A stretch of 64,000 nt of DNA. Origin: Allodiplogaster sudhausi (lineage: Eukaryota > Nematoda > Chromadorea > Rhabditida > Diplogasteridae). Each line of letters starts with the position of its first letter. Positions within the stretch are counted from its first letter, which is position 1. The position numbers and the translations under genes were made by a program. Shown piece by piece: positions 34,784 through 47,774 of this stretch. The notes below the pieces were generated by a model. That model made no database searches. It was not told the DNA's origin and worked only from the letters and a program-made list of their open reading frames with translations. Location: contig CALZFC010000248.1 of NCBI GenBank assembly GCA_945643635.1, forward strand, positions 5,803,501-5,867,500. Reading direction: 5' to 3'.

Positions 34784-35439
34784 AGAGAGACTGAGAGAGT
34801 GAAATTGAGAGAGAGGGAGGCACAGAGAGAGAGACAGAGAGAGTCAGAGAGAGAGAGAGAAAAGAAGAATAGAGTGTGGGAGAGAGAGAGAGAGAAAAAG
34901 AAAAAAGAAGAATAGAGTGTGGGAGAGAGAGGGAGCGAGAGGGAGCGAGAGAGAGAGAAAAAGATAGATAGAGAGAGAGAAAGATAGCGAGTGATAAAGT
35001 GAAAGCGGAGAGCCATTTTCTGTTTGCCCCGTTCCATGTCGACCCTTCGTCATTGTGCTCAAGCGATTACAATTTGAAAGTTTGTTTTTGAATATTGGGC
35101 AAGTGCCTGAAGTTTTGTGATGTCTAACTCGTGGGTGGGCGGAGAGGAAGATGCAATTATGAGTGGACTTTTGAATAGATGGTCATCATTCAAAGTGCAA
35201 AAGGAGTGCAGAGTTCAAGTGCACCAATTCCACTGTCGAGTTATTCGGTGACCGCTCCACTCTTCTGGCCTTTGATTTGAATGACGGAGTGAGAGTGAAA
35301 AGGGAAAAAAGGCTAGCCAGCTTAAGAGCGATTAAGTAAGAGAGAGAGACAGGGAGATAGAGGCAGAGAGAAAGGGAGAGAAAGAGAGAGAGATAGAGAG
35401 AAGGAGAGAGAGAGAGATAGAGAAGGAGAGAGATAGAGA

Positions 35440-35482
<43 letters not shown>

Positions 35483-37091
35483 AGAGAATAAAAGGTTCAG
35501 GGGAATGAGATAATGAAAAATAAATTAATTAGCAAAAAGAAAACAGAGAAAGAGAAGAGGGAATGTGAGATTGAAATAATAATAATAATAACAAATTGGC
35601 CACATGCAGCATTATTAAGAAGGTTATAAAGATCAGAGAAGGAAGCAACTGGAATTTTTGTACCGTTTATTCTTCGAATTGATGACTGAAATGGCGACCC
35701 AAAAATTGGCAATGCCATTGGCGAATCTGGCGATCTTTCTACTTAATTTGGATGCAACCTGATGGTGAGGACCAAGAAGATTTCCGGAGATGTACATAGA
35801 TTTGAGAGATATGATAATGATAACATTAAAATGTCTACGAGTTCAACTAATTGAAAGTGATTTTTTTTCTCACTCTATTAACTGACAACATTCAAAAGAG
35901 TAAAGATTATCTGATCTTTAACTAATTTAAAGTGATTTCTCTCTCTCTCTCCCTCTCTTTCTCTCTCTCATTAAATTACAACTTTGAGAGAGCCTCAAAG
36001 ATGAAATAGCGAGAGATACGTGCTTATATGAAGATTAGACATTAACACGAGAGATACTATACTATATGTAAACAAGATAAGTGCCATCAGATGTCCTTAA
36101 AAGAATCATCTTAGTTTGTCACATTCACATACGTTACATATGCTAACGAACACGAAATTCAAGTAGTATCTCCTCGCAAATGAGCGATTATTGAGTAAAC
36201 GCTATTTGCCAGGGAATTTTTCGTGCGCGAATGTATTACAACTGAAAAGGGAGAAAGTCACATAATATTTTTTCTCTTTTTTTTGTCGTTGATATTTTCA
36301 TAATAACAAAGTAAATTAGGAATTGAACAAAAAAAATAAATGTAATAGTGCATATACATTTATGGATTAATAATATCTGCAAAGTGAACTTTTCTATCAC
36401 GGATCTTTATGTCTTTCTGAAAGAACATAAAAAACATTTTTAATGTCAGAATTTGTAGTGCAAAGGAACTAACGCGTAGATGCTACGAAGGCGTTTATTT
36501 ATGAAAGATCAAGTCTGAGTTTGCAAAGACGCGATTTTAAGACAAAAAAAAATTATGACAAAAACTCGATGATAGCAGCTCAATCTTATACATGTTTACT
36601 CTTTAGAAACTTGTTCTGTTTTTCGTTACATTACTGGCTTAAGTATTTCCGCTGTCTTTCCTTTCTTGCGCCACTTCATTAGCATCATTACTCATTAATT
36701 ATCAAAATGAAAAAAAGAAACTCGCAAGAATGTACAAAGAGTAGATGAGGCATTCTTATGCACAGCTTATGCAAACATATTAGAACTAATTGCAAATTTA
36801 AAGAGCAATTAGCAACTTCTTCTTAATTTTAGTCTGAATCATCATTATCTTATCTTATTATTTTTTTTCTCCTGTCTAGAATGTAGCCATGACTTTCAAT
36901 AAAAAAAAGGATGACGTAAATAAGATTAAAGTTTTGAGTTTAGAGAAATTTTATAGTTATAAACCACTATTTTAAGAAAAGGATAAAAAGCTCACGGAAT
37001 AAAATTTTAATTCAATAAGGTAAAGCAAGCGTAGAGTTTTGGCACACAAATTGTGGAGATGAAAACGGTCTACTAGAGGAGCTCGGTTAAA

Positions 37092-37131
<40 letters not shown>

Positions 37132-37187
37132 TAGAGATAGAGAGATAGTGTGATTCTCTCCCCTCCCCTCTCAACGACGCGGAGAAT

Positions 37188-37238
<51 letters not shown>

Positions 37239-37634
37239 GGAGAACCAGAGATGAAGAGAGGGCGAGAGAGACGGAGAGAGTGAGAGTGAGCTCGTCGCGT
37301 TCAAAATAAAACTAAGTAAGAGAGAGGAATTCTCGCCTCAACAAATCACAGAATAACAAAGAAATAAAATGACGACGTCACTCACAGCCTAAATTGCTCT
37401 GCCAGCCGCGCCCTGCAGCAGCAGCAGCTTCCTCATCTTGAGGGGAGTTCTCGTCTTTTATTTCTTTCGGAATCCCTCGCCCTCTTTCTCTTCTCTCTTT
37501 CTCTCTCTCTCCATCTCTCTCTCTCTCTCCCCTTCTCTCTATGTCACTCACTAACCATATTCGTCATGAGGGTTTTCCCATACAATTGTTGATACTCTAT
37601 ATATCTCTCTCTCTCGCTATCACTTTCCCTCTCT

Positions 37635-37682
<48 letters not shown>

Positions 37683-38312
37683 CTAACTCTCAAGCACAAT
37701 CCTGCAAGATTGCGTGTCGGGAGGGTCGACCGTGCGAGAGTAAAGATCCAAGCGTACAGGGCATGTCCCGCGCAGAGAATAACAATGACTGACGCATTTG
37801 TGGGAAAGATTAGCTTACAAATTTAAAGACAGCGAGTGACATCCAAATAGGAGAGAGAGAGACAGAGGAAGGGAGAGAGAGACTGAGGAAGGGAGAGAGA
37901 GATAAAAAGAGGAAAGGAGAGGGAGAGAGAAAAATTTAAGCCAGACTGAGAGTGAGATGGAGAGAGAGAAAGACAGAGATAGAGAGAGTGAGAGAGTGAG
38001 AGAGACAGACAGATAGAGGCAGAGACAGACAGAGAAAGAAAAATAGAGTCAGAAAGAGAAGAGGGCTCTGGAAAGTGAACTGATGAAGAGTCGAGCAATA
38101 ATTAGACGCGAGTAGAGAGAGGCAATCATAAGCACATCTCAAAGCTGTAGATGGCCAGAGGGTGAACAAGAAGAAGGAGAAGGAGAAGGCGAAAAATAAG
38201 TAGGTAACATTAAGCCTGGGAACACCACCTCATGCCCCCCCCCCATATAGGGTGTCCCTATTGGGGGTGTGGATATACCCCCTCCACCCTCGAGAGTATT
38301 CTTTCGCAAGAA

Positions 38313-38367
<55 letters not shown>

Positions 38368-38475
38368 AGAGCGATGGAAAGAACGAGAGAGAGAAAGAGA
38401 GAGGGAGAGAGAGCTATAGAAAACGATTGAGAGAGAGGGGGAGAGATAGAGAGAAGGAGATGAAGAGAGAGCGAA

Positions 38476-38513
<38 letters not shown>

Positions 38514-39967
38514 AGAGAAAGAGAGGGAGAGGGAGAGGGAGAGAGAGTGAAAGGGTGAAAGGGAGAAAGAGATAGAGATAGAGAGAGGGAGAGAGAGAGA
38601 GAGAGGTAGAGAGGGAGAGAGCGAGCTCTAGATGTTCTCAAGCATTTTGAACAGCAAGAGCAAGTCTATGATGAATTATGAGCAGCTTATTGTCAGAGTG
38701 GAGATTTGCTGGAGAGACATTTTTGGGCGCCTTTGGGAACGCGCCGCGTCAATTCAAATGTGTGTCTATTTTGTGTAGGTCCTTTAAAATTAAATCATTC
38801 TTGCATTTTATGAATTTTTGTATAAAATTTGGAGTAAATAAAAGCTGAAATAAATATTTATATATTTTACATATATGTACATATAAATAGATAGCATATA
38901 TCAATTCGGCGCGTGTGCTAGCTTCTCATTGCTTCTAATTGTATCGTATCTCCAATCTCCACCCACGAGCTGCCCCCCCCAACACCCATTCGAATGATGA
39001 CGCAACAAGCAGAAAAGGCTACTTGCAAGAAGAAGAATGCAACAACAACAAACAGCACACACAGATGGATGGTAGTCTCATCATTAATTCATTCATCAAC
39101 TACTCTCGACTACAGCAGTATACACTGTTCGAGTATTCATTCTGCAGCCAATCTTTTGCTCTCTCTCTCTTTCTCTCTCTCGCTCTCAGTCTCTCTCTGC
39201 TCTCTCGCTATCTGTCTAACAAAAAAAATCACAACCCAAGTCGGTTCCAAGTTTCCCATGTGCCCGAAGCACGCTCATATATTCTGTGTATCTCTCTCTC
39301 ACTCACTCTTTCTCACTCTCTCACTCACTCTCTCTCTTTCTCTCTTCGTTCTCTCCCCTCTCTCTTCCTTGCAAGCACAGTCAACATATATACATATGTA
39401 TGTTGCATTGTTAAAGGTCATCTGCATACTTATTCCACGGCGACATTCGACAACTGGAATGTGTTGAAAGAGAAAGAATGCATGCTTCACAATAAGAGTA
39501 ACGCGCTCTCTCTCTCTCTCTCTCGATTCACGGGAAAAGAGATCGAGACATTAGAGATGATGAATTTTTGAAACGCATCACATATCTTGCGTACCAAATG
39601 CGTACGTACGCGATGACGTCGCTCTACCGAAATAATTACCATTTTCCATTGTCACTACTCTCTCTCTCTCTCTCTCCTTTTCGGACTCTGACGTCTGTGC
39701 TCACACGGCTCACAGGAGTCAACTTCCGTTGACGGCTCTCTCGCTCTCTCTTCTCTCTCTCTGTCTCTTCTCTCTCTCAGTCTTTCGCTCTCTCTCTCTC
39801 TCTATCTCTCGCTCTCTCAGTCTCCATCGTCTCCCTCTCCTCTACTCACTGGTCATCTCATTCATCATCATTGTATTATGAATCATCCAAGGCTACTCGA
39901 CGATAGTGAAGCAGACATGATGGGTGGGCGCTGATGAATTATGAATAAATGACGGTAATGAGAGAAA

Positions 39968-40007
<40 letters not shown>

Positions 40008-40792
40008 AAGAGAGAGAGAGCGAGAGAAAGAGAGAGAGAGCTAAAAGCAAACTAGAGCCTCTCCTAGGCACGAATGAAATGGTTGTCTGGTTTCTGCAGA
40101 CTGGCCAGACTTTTCTCCTCCCCCCACACTGCTACCCGTGTACGTCCGTCCATTTCAAGACCTCGGACCTTCTTTCCTACTTCACGGCCCACTTCATGTG
40201 GACTCCCCGGAATGTCAGAAAATAGTATTGAGCATTGACTGCCTGGGCCAGCACTTCCTGCATTTCCTGGTGTACAATTGTTTATCAACTTCTTTTGCGC
40301 AACTTCCCTGTCTAGCCGTGTTAATTGCTCTATCTTAAAGTTTGAGAATATTTATCCGTATCCGAATAAACACTCTACACGCTCCATATCACAGCTAAAC
40401 ACCTGATAAATAGCGATGCTAGAAAAGGGAAAAGCAAACTCGAGACACTGCAAATATTCAAATATTGTGCGACAATTCATTCTTTTCTTAACCGCCCCTG
40501 CACGAATAAATACTAAAAAAAGAAATACAGATATATCTACAGAATTAGAACTACCTGAATGTGGATATAGAATTCAGATTTACTTTAAACAAAACAAGAA
40601 CAGAGATACAAGACCTAAATTCATCGGTCAAATACAATAGAGTAGTACATGTGCTTTTATACCTTTAAGGTCCCAATAGCGAATATGGGATTCAATAAAT
40701 ATTCACAATTATATTAGTGCGGAGGGGTATTGTATGCGAGGAGACTTGTAAAAAAGAGCTTGGCACTAAAAAAACCTTCCGTCTCCGTCCTC
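28151..40792. repeat. Gene-poor 12.6 kb dominated by GA/CT arrays
   Basis: GA-rich blocks: 28440-28530, 30165-30345, 30855-30960, 32157-32300, 32358-32420, 32930-33020, 34310-34405, 34740-34990, 35336-35480, 37095-37290, 37850-38060, 38310-38620 and 39960-40040. CT-rich blocks: 28755-28895, 30588-30705, 31110-31165, 32625-32755, 33295-33335, 37480-37680, 39160-39215, 39290-39370 and 39660-39840. Between them, 29000-29850, 33370-34130, 35750-36950 and 40050-40790 are AT-rich or mixed unique DNA. No exon chain, tRNA or transposon terminus could be supported there. A short Cys-containing frame at 37690-37790 (QSCKIACREGRPCESKD) follows a CT tract and ends in a stop, and is too thin to call. Confidence 0.6.
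32014..32074. repeat. 27-bp inverted repeat, 7-bp loop, hairpin
   Basis: The left arm, 32014-32040, ends GTGTGCTCATTTGG. The right arm, 32048-32074, starts CCAAATGAGCACAC. The arms match in 26 of 27 positions. Confidence 0.9.
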
Positions 40793-41962
40793 CTACATCT
40801 CGAGCTGCTGCACTTGCGACTTTGGCAGGTCCGAACGGCGGCTAAGGATCTAGAAGAAAAAAAACAGATCAAAATACATGAACAAAATTAAAAATTTTTT
40901 AAACAGTACCACCATTAATTCTGCAGGTGACAACAAGCTCTGTGCTGCTCCATAAACATCTTTATCATATGTCCGCGCTTTGGTTTTCATGCAAAAGCAA
41001 ATCAATAACTAGAATTTCAGTTAAATTGCGCTATTCCGTAGATCCACATATTTTCATTCGTCGTCTTCGCAAATTTTTTTTGTCCAGTTTTCGATAGGTT
41101 TACGGCGAGTTGATGGTAAATAGCAACCCCCTTTTCACTTGTAACCCACAATCACACAAATGGTAAAATCCGGCATGGATTATTCACTTTTGGTTGAATG
41201 GTGCTATTTGCCCGGGTTGATTTGCTTATAAATACAGTATTCCTCTCTAGATATTTCCTCACTACCTCACATCTACCCACTTCTACCGTACCTTCTTGAC
41301 TTCATCAATTGCGAGAGCCTTCGCTGCGCCGCCGCCACTCTGCCACACCTCGCGCGCCTCGTCGACACAGTCCACGTTGAGGACGCAGACAATCTGGAGG
41401 AGAAACACTTTTGGTCCTGCAGCGGGATTCGAACACTGGTTGTATTTCCCCATGCTGCTATCACGCAACCAATCGGCTATACCTGCGAGAGCCTCGCGCA
41501 CTTCTCGCGCGCTGCAAATCCGGCGAGATCCGAGAGGAAGGCGAGGAGATGGCGGACTTCGCGGTCGAGCTGAAGGGCGCCGAGTCGGTTGAAGGTCGCC
41601 TGCAGGGCGGCGCGTTCCATGCAGCGCGCGACTTCCGCGCATGCGAGTAGCAAAAGCTCCTTAAATGTTTTTTTCTTCTTCTATTTAATTATTTATAAAA
41701 TTAGTTTCTTAAAAATAAAACTTTATTATTTTCTAATTTCATTTCTTTGTTTTAAAACTAAATAATTATTTAAAAAAGCTCTTCTTTTTCGATAAATACC
41801 CAAGCTAGACCTGATAATTGTCCGGCGCGAGAGATCGCTCGAATGGCTGGAGGAGACGATCAACGGAGGCGCAGAAGGACTCGATGAAAGGGTCGACACT
41901 CTCCGCCTCGGCAAGCTGCGACTCGCTCAGACAGTGAGAGTCATCCGCGTACGACTCGCAGC

Positions 41963-42007
<45 letters not shown>

Positions 42008-42034
42008 AAAGAGAGAGAGAGGAGAGAGAAAAAT

Positions 42035-42068
<34 letters not shown>

Positions 42069-42884
42069 TAAAGAGAGAGAGAGAGAGAGAGGAGAGGGAA
42101 TGAGGAGAGAGAAAAATAGAGAGAGAAAGAGAGAGAGAGAGTGGAGAGCGATAGAGAGAGAGAGAGAGTGGACAGAACGAAAGGAGAAAAGGTCTTCTTA
42201 TTACCATTGAGGGAATTCCCTGTCAAAAAGAGGTCCCTCTATCACCTCTTCCACCACACAGAGGCCTCTTTACCACCCTTCTCTCAAAAAGGGGTTCCTT
42301 TAGCATCCTTCTCTCAAAAAGGGGTCTCTTTATCCACCCCTCTTATCAAAAGGGGTCTCTTTATCCACCCGTCCTCCCCCCACCTGTTCTTGACCGCTGG
42401 CTTGACTACGCTCTGTGCGAGACTTGCGACTCCTTTGGCCGCTAGCTGTTCGAGTCGCCTGGCCACGTCGTCCAGCTGGCTGAACGCGTGCGTCAGCTTG
42501 CCGCGTTCCACTTCAGAGCGCTAAAAATATTATAAAAAAATTATTTAAAAACAATTTCATTTCATCTCTTAATTAATTAATTCGGTATTTTTGAAGACAA
42601 TTATTTTATTTATAAAAAGAAATTTAATACATATATTTTGTAGCTACACAATTAATAATAATATATAACATTTCCTGCAATGAAAAAAATGAATAAAAGT
42701 GCAAAAGAGTCGCGTAGATTCATTAAATAGTTTTGGAAGAGCAATCTCGATCAAATAGTAACAAAATAAAAACTCACATTTGAATCTCCCGCCGATGCCT
42801 CTTGGAGAAGCGAGGTGCGCAGCTGGCGGGTCAACTCGGCAGCGACACGAGCGTTGTTCACCGTGCAGAGGTAGGCCTGGGAGA

Positions 42885-42919
<35 letters not shown>

Positions 42920-43013
42920 GAGAAGTTGAGAGAGAGAGAGATGGAAAGAAATCGAGAGAGAAAAAGAAAACGTGAGACAGAAAGAGTGAAAGGTAGAGGA
43001 ATAGTACACAGAT

Positions 43014-43052
<39 letters not shown>

Positions 43053-43144
43053 GAGAAGTTGAGAGAGAGAGATGGAAAGAGATCGAGAGAGAAAAAGAAA
43101 ACGTGAGACAGAAAGAGTGAAAGGTAGAGAAATAGTACACAGAT

Positions 43145-43208
<64 letters not shown>

Positions 43209-46200
43209 CAAGGGAGAAGACAAAAGATAGCGTGAGAAAAAAGAGAGGAGAGAGGCAGAGTGACTGAAAGAGAGAGAGAGAGAGAAAGAGAGTGAGAGCA
43301 AGAGAGAGAGAGAGGGTGAGAGAAAGAGAGATAAAGTTCACCTCTCTTTGCTCTGCCAACTTGGCATTCGATCCTCCTCCTGCCGATGGCACAACCCCTC
43401 CAACTGATGCGAGCATGTCCGCTGTGAAGAGCGGAGTCGACGGGTAGCCGGCCTGGAAAGGGCTGCTCTTTTTTACTGATTTGTAAAGTATAAAATAATA
43501 CATAAGTTTACATGCAACGATGGCTTCAGAGATCATTGAGAATATATGGTGGCATTATTTATTCAAACTAGAGAAATGAAAATCACCGGGTTGAAAATAA
43601 AGCTAGCTATATGCTAGAATAATGTTTTAAAAAAATCACTTTTTTTTCGGGAAAAAAATCATGAGTATCGCATTTCAATAAAGATCAATTAAGCTTTAAA
43701 CCTTAATGGGAACGAAAGTCGACGGCTTGGAAATTAAAACAATTTCTAATGACGGGGCTTTTACTCCAAAAATATGCTAGAATAACTCAAGAAAATTTAC
43801 TCTTTTTTTTCTGATGAAACAGTGAGTCATCAAAGGGATAAATGATATTTATTTTATTTTTGTATAAAATCTAATCCGTACTTTACAAACGTGCGCTTCA
43901 AACCTTAATGGGCGTGGCCAGCGCATCAAAGAAAGTCGTGTCGAGGAGTGCCACAGCGTTGTTCACCACGGCGCACGTCGCGTCTGGAGATGCCGTGGAC
44001 AGGGCGCGGCGGGCGGTCTTGCGCAGAAGGAACACCGTGTCATCCACGACCGAACTGCAAAAGAAGATAGGGATACTGTATCAAACTGCAAGAAATATAC
44101 TTTATTTAGGGTATCGAGCTACGGAGGAATCACGGGACTAATTCTTACATTTAGAAGGGAATACTGTATAAAGGGTTTCAAGCCGCAAGGGGACACGAAA
44201 TTTATTGACAAATTCAATTACCAAAATGGTGAAGTTAATAATATTAAAGGTGAAAGAATAATAAATATGAAGAAAATATAAATTCGGTACGAGAAAAGCA
44301 TAAAATACGGCCCGAAAAATAACTAAAACACGGCCCCCTCACCTGCTCGGCCACGTCTGTCCCTTCTCCTCTCTCGTGTCCATCTCGATCGCCTTCGCCA
44401 CCATGGCCTCCATGTAGAACTGCTCGAGGACGACATATGAGCTGCGCAGCTCCTTAAAATATCAATTTTAAATGAAGATATATACGGTATTATTTGAAAA
44501 ACCATTTATTTCTGCACTATTATTATAAATTAATGGAATATTTCGAAAACAAAACAAAAACAATAACATATTATTCAGCAACAGTTGTTAAATAAATAAA
44601 TACTTACATAATCTATTTTATCGCCTCTCCATAAAGAATTCTTTTTTTTTCAAATTTACATTCGGGGCCTTTAACTGAACATCCACGTTATCCAAGGTCA
44701 TTTATACGTGTACCCTCTCCGCCTGTAAACCACCTGAATCCGCCGGCCGACTTGACTGTCGTGAAGCAGGTTGTGCAGTTTGAGTGAACGTTCCTCCGCT
44801 CGTGCGACCTGCATTAAATGAAGATTCCAATCAATTTATTTAGGAAAAAATTATTCGCTTGAATTAATGGAACATTTAAATTATTATTTTTTTTTCAATT
44901 TCTTCACCTGAAATAGGGGAATATTTAAAGCTAAATGATCATACAATAACTTTTATTCAATATTTAAACTATTAATTTTTCTACACTCCATTAAACAGCA
45001 AATTTGTTGAAAACAAAATCTTATTTTCATAAAAATCAAGCACAAACAATTACATAAAAAAATTAGATCTCTCTTAAAGAAGAGAGCGCATTTTCAAAAA
45101 AAAAAAACAAAAAAAAAAAAAAAAAAAACAAAAAAAAAGAACCAACTTCTGCCTTCTTTCTCTCCTCAACAGCAGCAGGATTATCGTCGTATTCACTGGC
45201 GTTCTGTAAAGCAACTTTATTTTTTCTTAACTTAAATAATGCTAAATAATATTAGTCTTTAATAAATAGGAAAAAAAACATTCTTAAATAGAAAATTTGG
45301 CGTTTAAATATTCTTTTCTTAATTATAAAAAGCGAAACTTTTATCGTTCCCCTCAATGTTTTCTCGCTTTTTTCAACAAGAGTGCACTTTTTTTTCTGTT
45401 CAATGAAAGGATTTGACCAATAGTCATTTGGCCAAAAATCAGAGCACCAGAATACAGTACCCTTTCCTGCTCGGCAGCTGCCGCTGCTTTCTTGTCGAGA
45501 CCCGCCTTGGCGACAATCTTCTTCTTCAGGAAACGCCAGTACATCTCGGTGCGCGCGCTCATCTGAGTCACTTCAGTGAGGACCACGTCGATAGAAAGCG
45601 CGTCGGGACGGCCGTCTAATAAAAAAGGCGGGAAAATGTTTTTTTTATTTAAATTATTTGTTTTAAAATTGTTATTTCTCTCTCCAAAAAAAGCAAACTT
45701 CGTCAAAAAAAAAGAATTTGTTAGCTATTTGTTTTTATCATTAGTTTTTATTAGAATAAAAAAAGAGAAAGCATTATCGTGAATACAACATTCACAGGCT
45801 CGTTTGCGGATTTGAACCGTCACATTCTGCTCTCAAGTCGCTCTCGTTAGAAACTGGGCTATCGTAAGTACCTGCGATTGCGCCTCCCGCGCTCTTCTCT
45901 CCGTTCTGGCTCGAGCTGGCTGATGATTTCCCCGCTCCTCCTCCAACACCTCGTCTTGCGCCGTCAATGGCTTCTCCAAATCGACGGCGTGACTTGAATG
46001 TTCCAATGATTCGGACGACCACTTCGTCGACGCTTCCCTGGAAACGTATTTAATCTCCCCATGTCGTTAATTTATCTTGAAAATGTTTACCCTTTCAATG
46101 TAATTATGTCTCCGACCATCCACTTTAATAAAAAAAAAGACACATTGATTCTCCATCTCCATAATAATGCTCGCAAGGACTTCATTCATCCTTTCAAGAA

Positions 46201-47586
46201 GTGCAATCTCTCCCCATTTCATCGCTCCCTCTTCCAGTAACCTCTGTTCTCTCTCTCTCTCTTCTCTCTCTCTCTCCTCTCTCTCTCTCTACCCTCTCTC
46301 TCTCTCCCTCTCACCTGTATCCTCGTGACCAGGTCGAGCAGCCTCTCCGGCCCGTAGCTGTTCTCGATGACTGCGTGATGTAGATCGAGGAGTGCGGCGA
46401 GTGCATCAAAGAAGAGATAGAGCGTGTCCGCGTAGAGTACCATTGCGCGGCCGTCGTCCGTGCCTCCCGCGTTCATTATCTAGAACAAATACATGAAAAA
46501 TCACATCGACATACCAACTTCAGGTACGATAAATAAATAAATAATTAAACTAATTAATGAAAATAAGTATGGAATAAACGCCCAGCTATTTCATATTGAA
46601 CTCATTATTTTTCCGTATATAGAATACAAAGCTTTTTTTTTTAGAAATTAAAGCTCAAAAACCTTAATATGTTCCTTGCCGATTCGGTCAATCTCGGCGC
46701 GTAGATAAACGGCAAACTTCTCGAGACCCGTAGCGTGGTCGTTGATGAGCGGGAAGAGCTTCAGATATCTGGGGAAGACAAAAAAAGAGAGAGCTTGTAG
46801 AACTAACACATTTCTCTTCCTCATTGTTCTCAATTTCTCTCTCGAATCTCTCTCCTCTCTCACTTTCTCCTCTCTCTCCTTACTCTCCCCCTCCTCATTC
46901 TCTCTCTCCCTTCATATATCTCTCTCCCCACTCTCTCTCTCTCTCTCCTCACTTTCCCTCTTTCTCTCTCACTCCTCTCCCTTTCTCTCTCTCCGATACC
47001 CCCCCCCCACCTTTGCATGTCCGGTACATTCGCCGTCTTCACCGCCTCGTCCATTCTCTTGCCAAACTCTTCACGGAGTCGCGCGCTCGCTCTCTCCATG
47101 ATATCGTAGCTGCTTCGCACGGACTGGCCGGAATCTGTAATATTTATCTTACAATTAGTTACTTTTTTAAATCACGATAATAATAATAATAATAATAATA
47201 ATTATTATTATTATTATTATTATATTATTACAATCACTATTAATAATAAATAATTTCGCCCATTTGACGAAAGATTAAAACTGAGGTGAAAAAAAAACAG
47301 CAACAACGAAAAATATTGAACACTGTAATATGATCGCAATTAAGGAGAGTGTCCAGCGAGCTTAAGTGGAAGAATGCCAACAGTCCTATTCTCACAGTCA
47401 TGTCTCGAGGGTGGGGCCCCGCCCCCGTTCCTTACTTTGCTCCTCACTCGCTGCCGTCGCCGCTGCCGCCGTTCCAACGGCGTCTCTCAACTGGAAGACA
47501 GCTTGGTCGAGGGTGAGGAAGCGATGCACGAGCTCGGCTGCTGTGCTCCAGTCCTCGGAGCGGATAGCGTCCTCGACTCCCTGGAA

Positions 47587-47639
<53 letters not shown>

Positions 47640-47743
47640 TAAGACAGAAATGAGGAGAGTGAGAGAGAAGACATAAATCGAGAGAGAGAGAGAGAGAGAG
47701 AGGAGAGAAAGAGAGAGAGAAGAGACAGAGAGATAGGAGAGAA

Positions 47744-47774
<31 letters not shown>

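Noticed and set aside
37380..37455. Minus-strand exon ending EEAAAAAGRGWQSNLG
   Set aside because: A (CAG)n-like run creates the alanines. No matching upstream exon or clear acceptor was found.
37541..37792. Short secreted Cys peptide (CKIACREGRPC)
   Set aside because: The hydrophobic lead-in is translated CT repeat, and only 17 residues look non-repetitive.
40064..40340. Possible coding segment in relatively GC-rich DNA on either strand
   Set aside because: Frames of about 65-75 codons exist on both strands but no splice sites, homology or signal features favour one.
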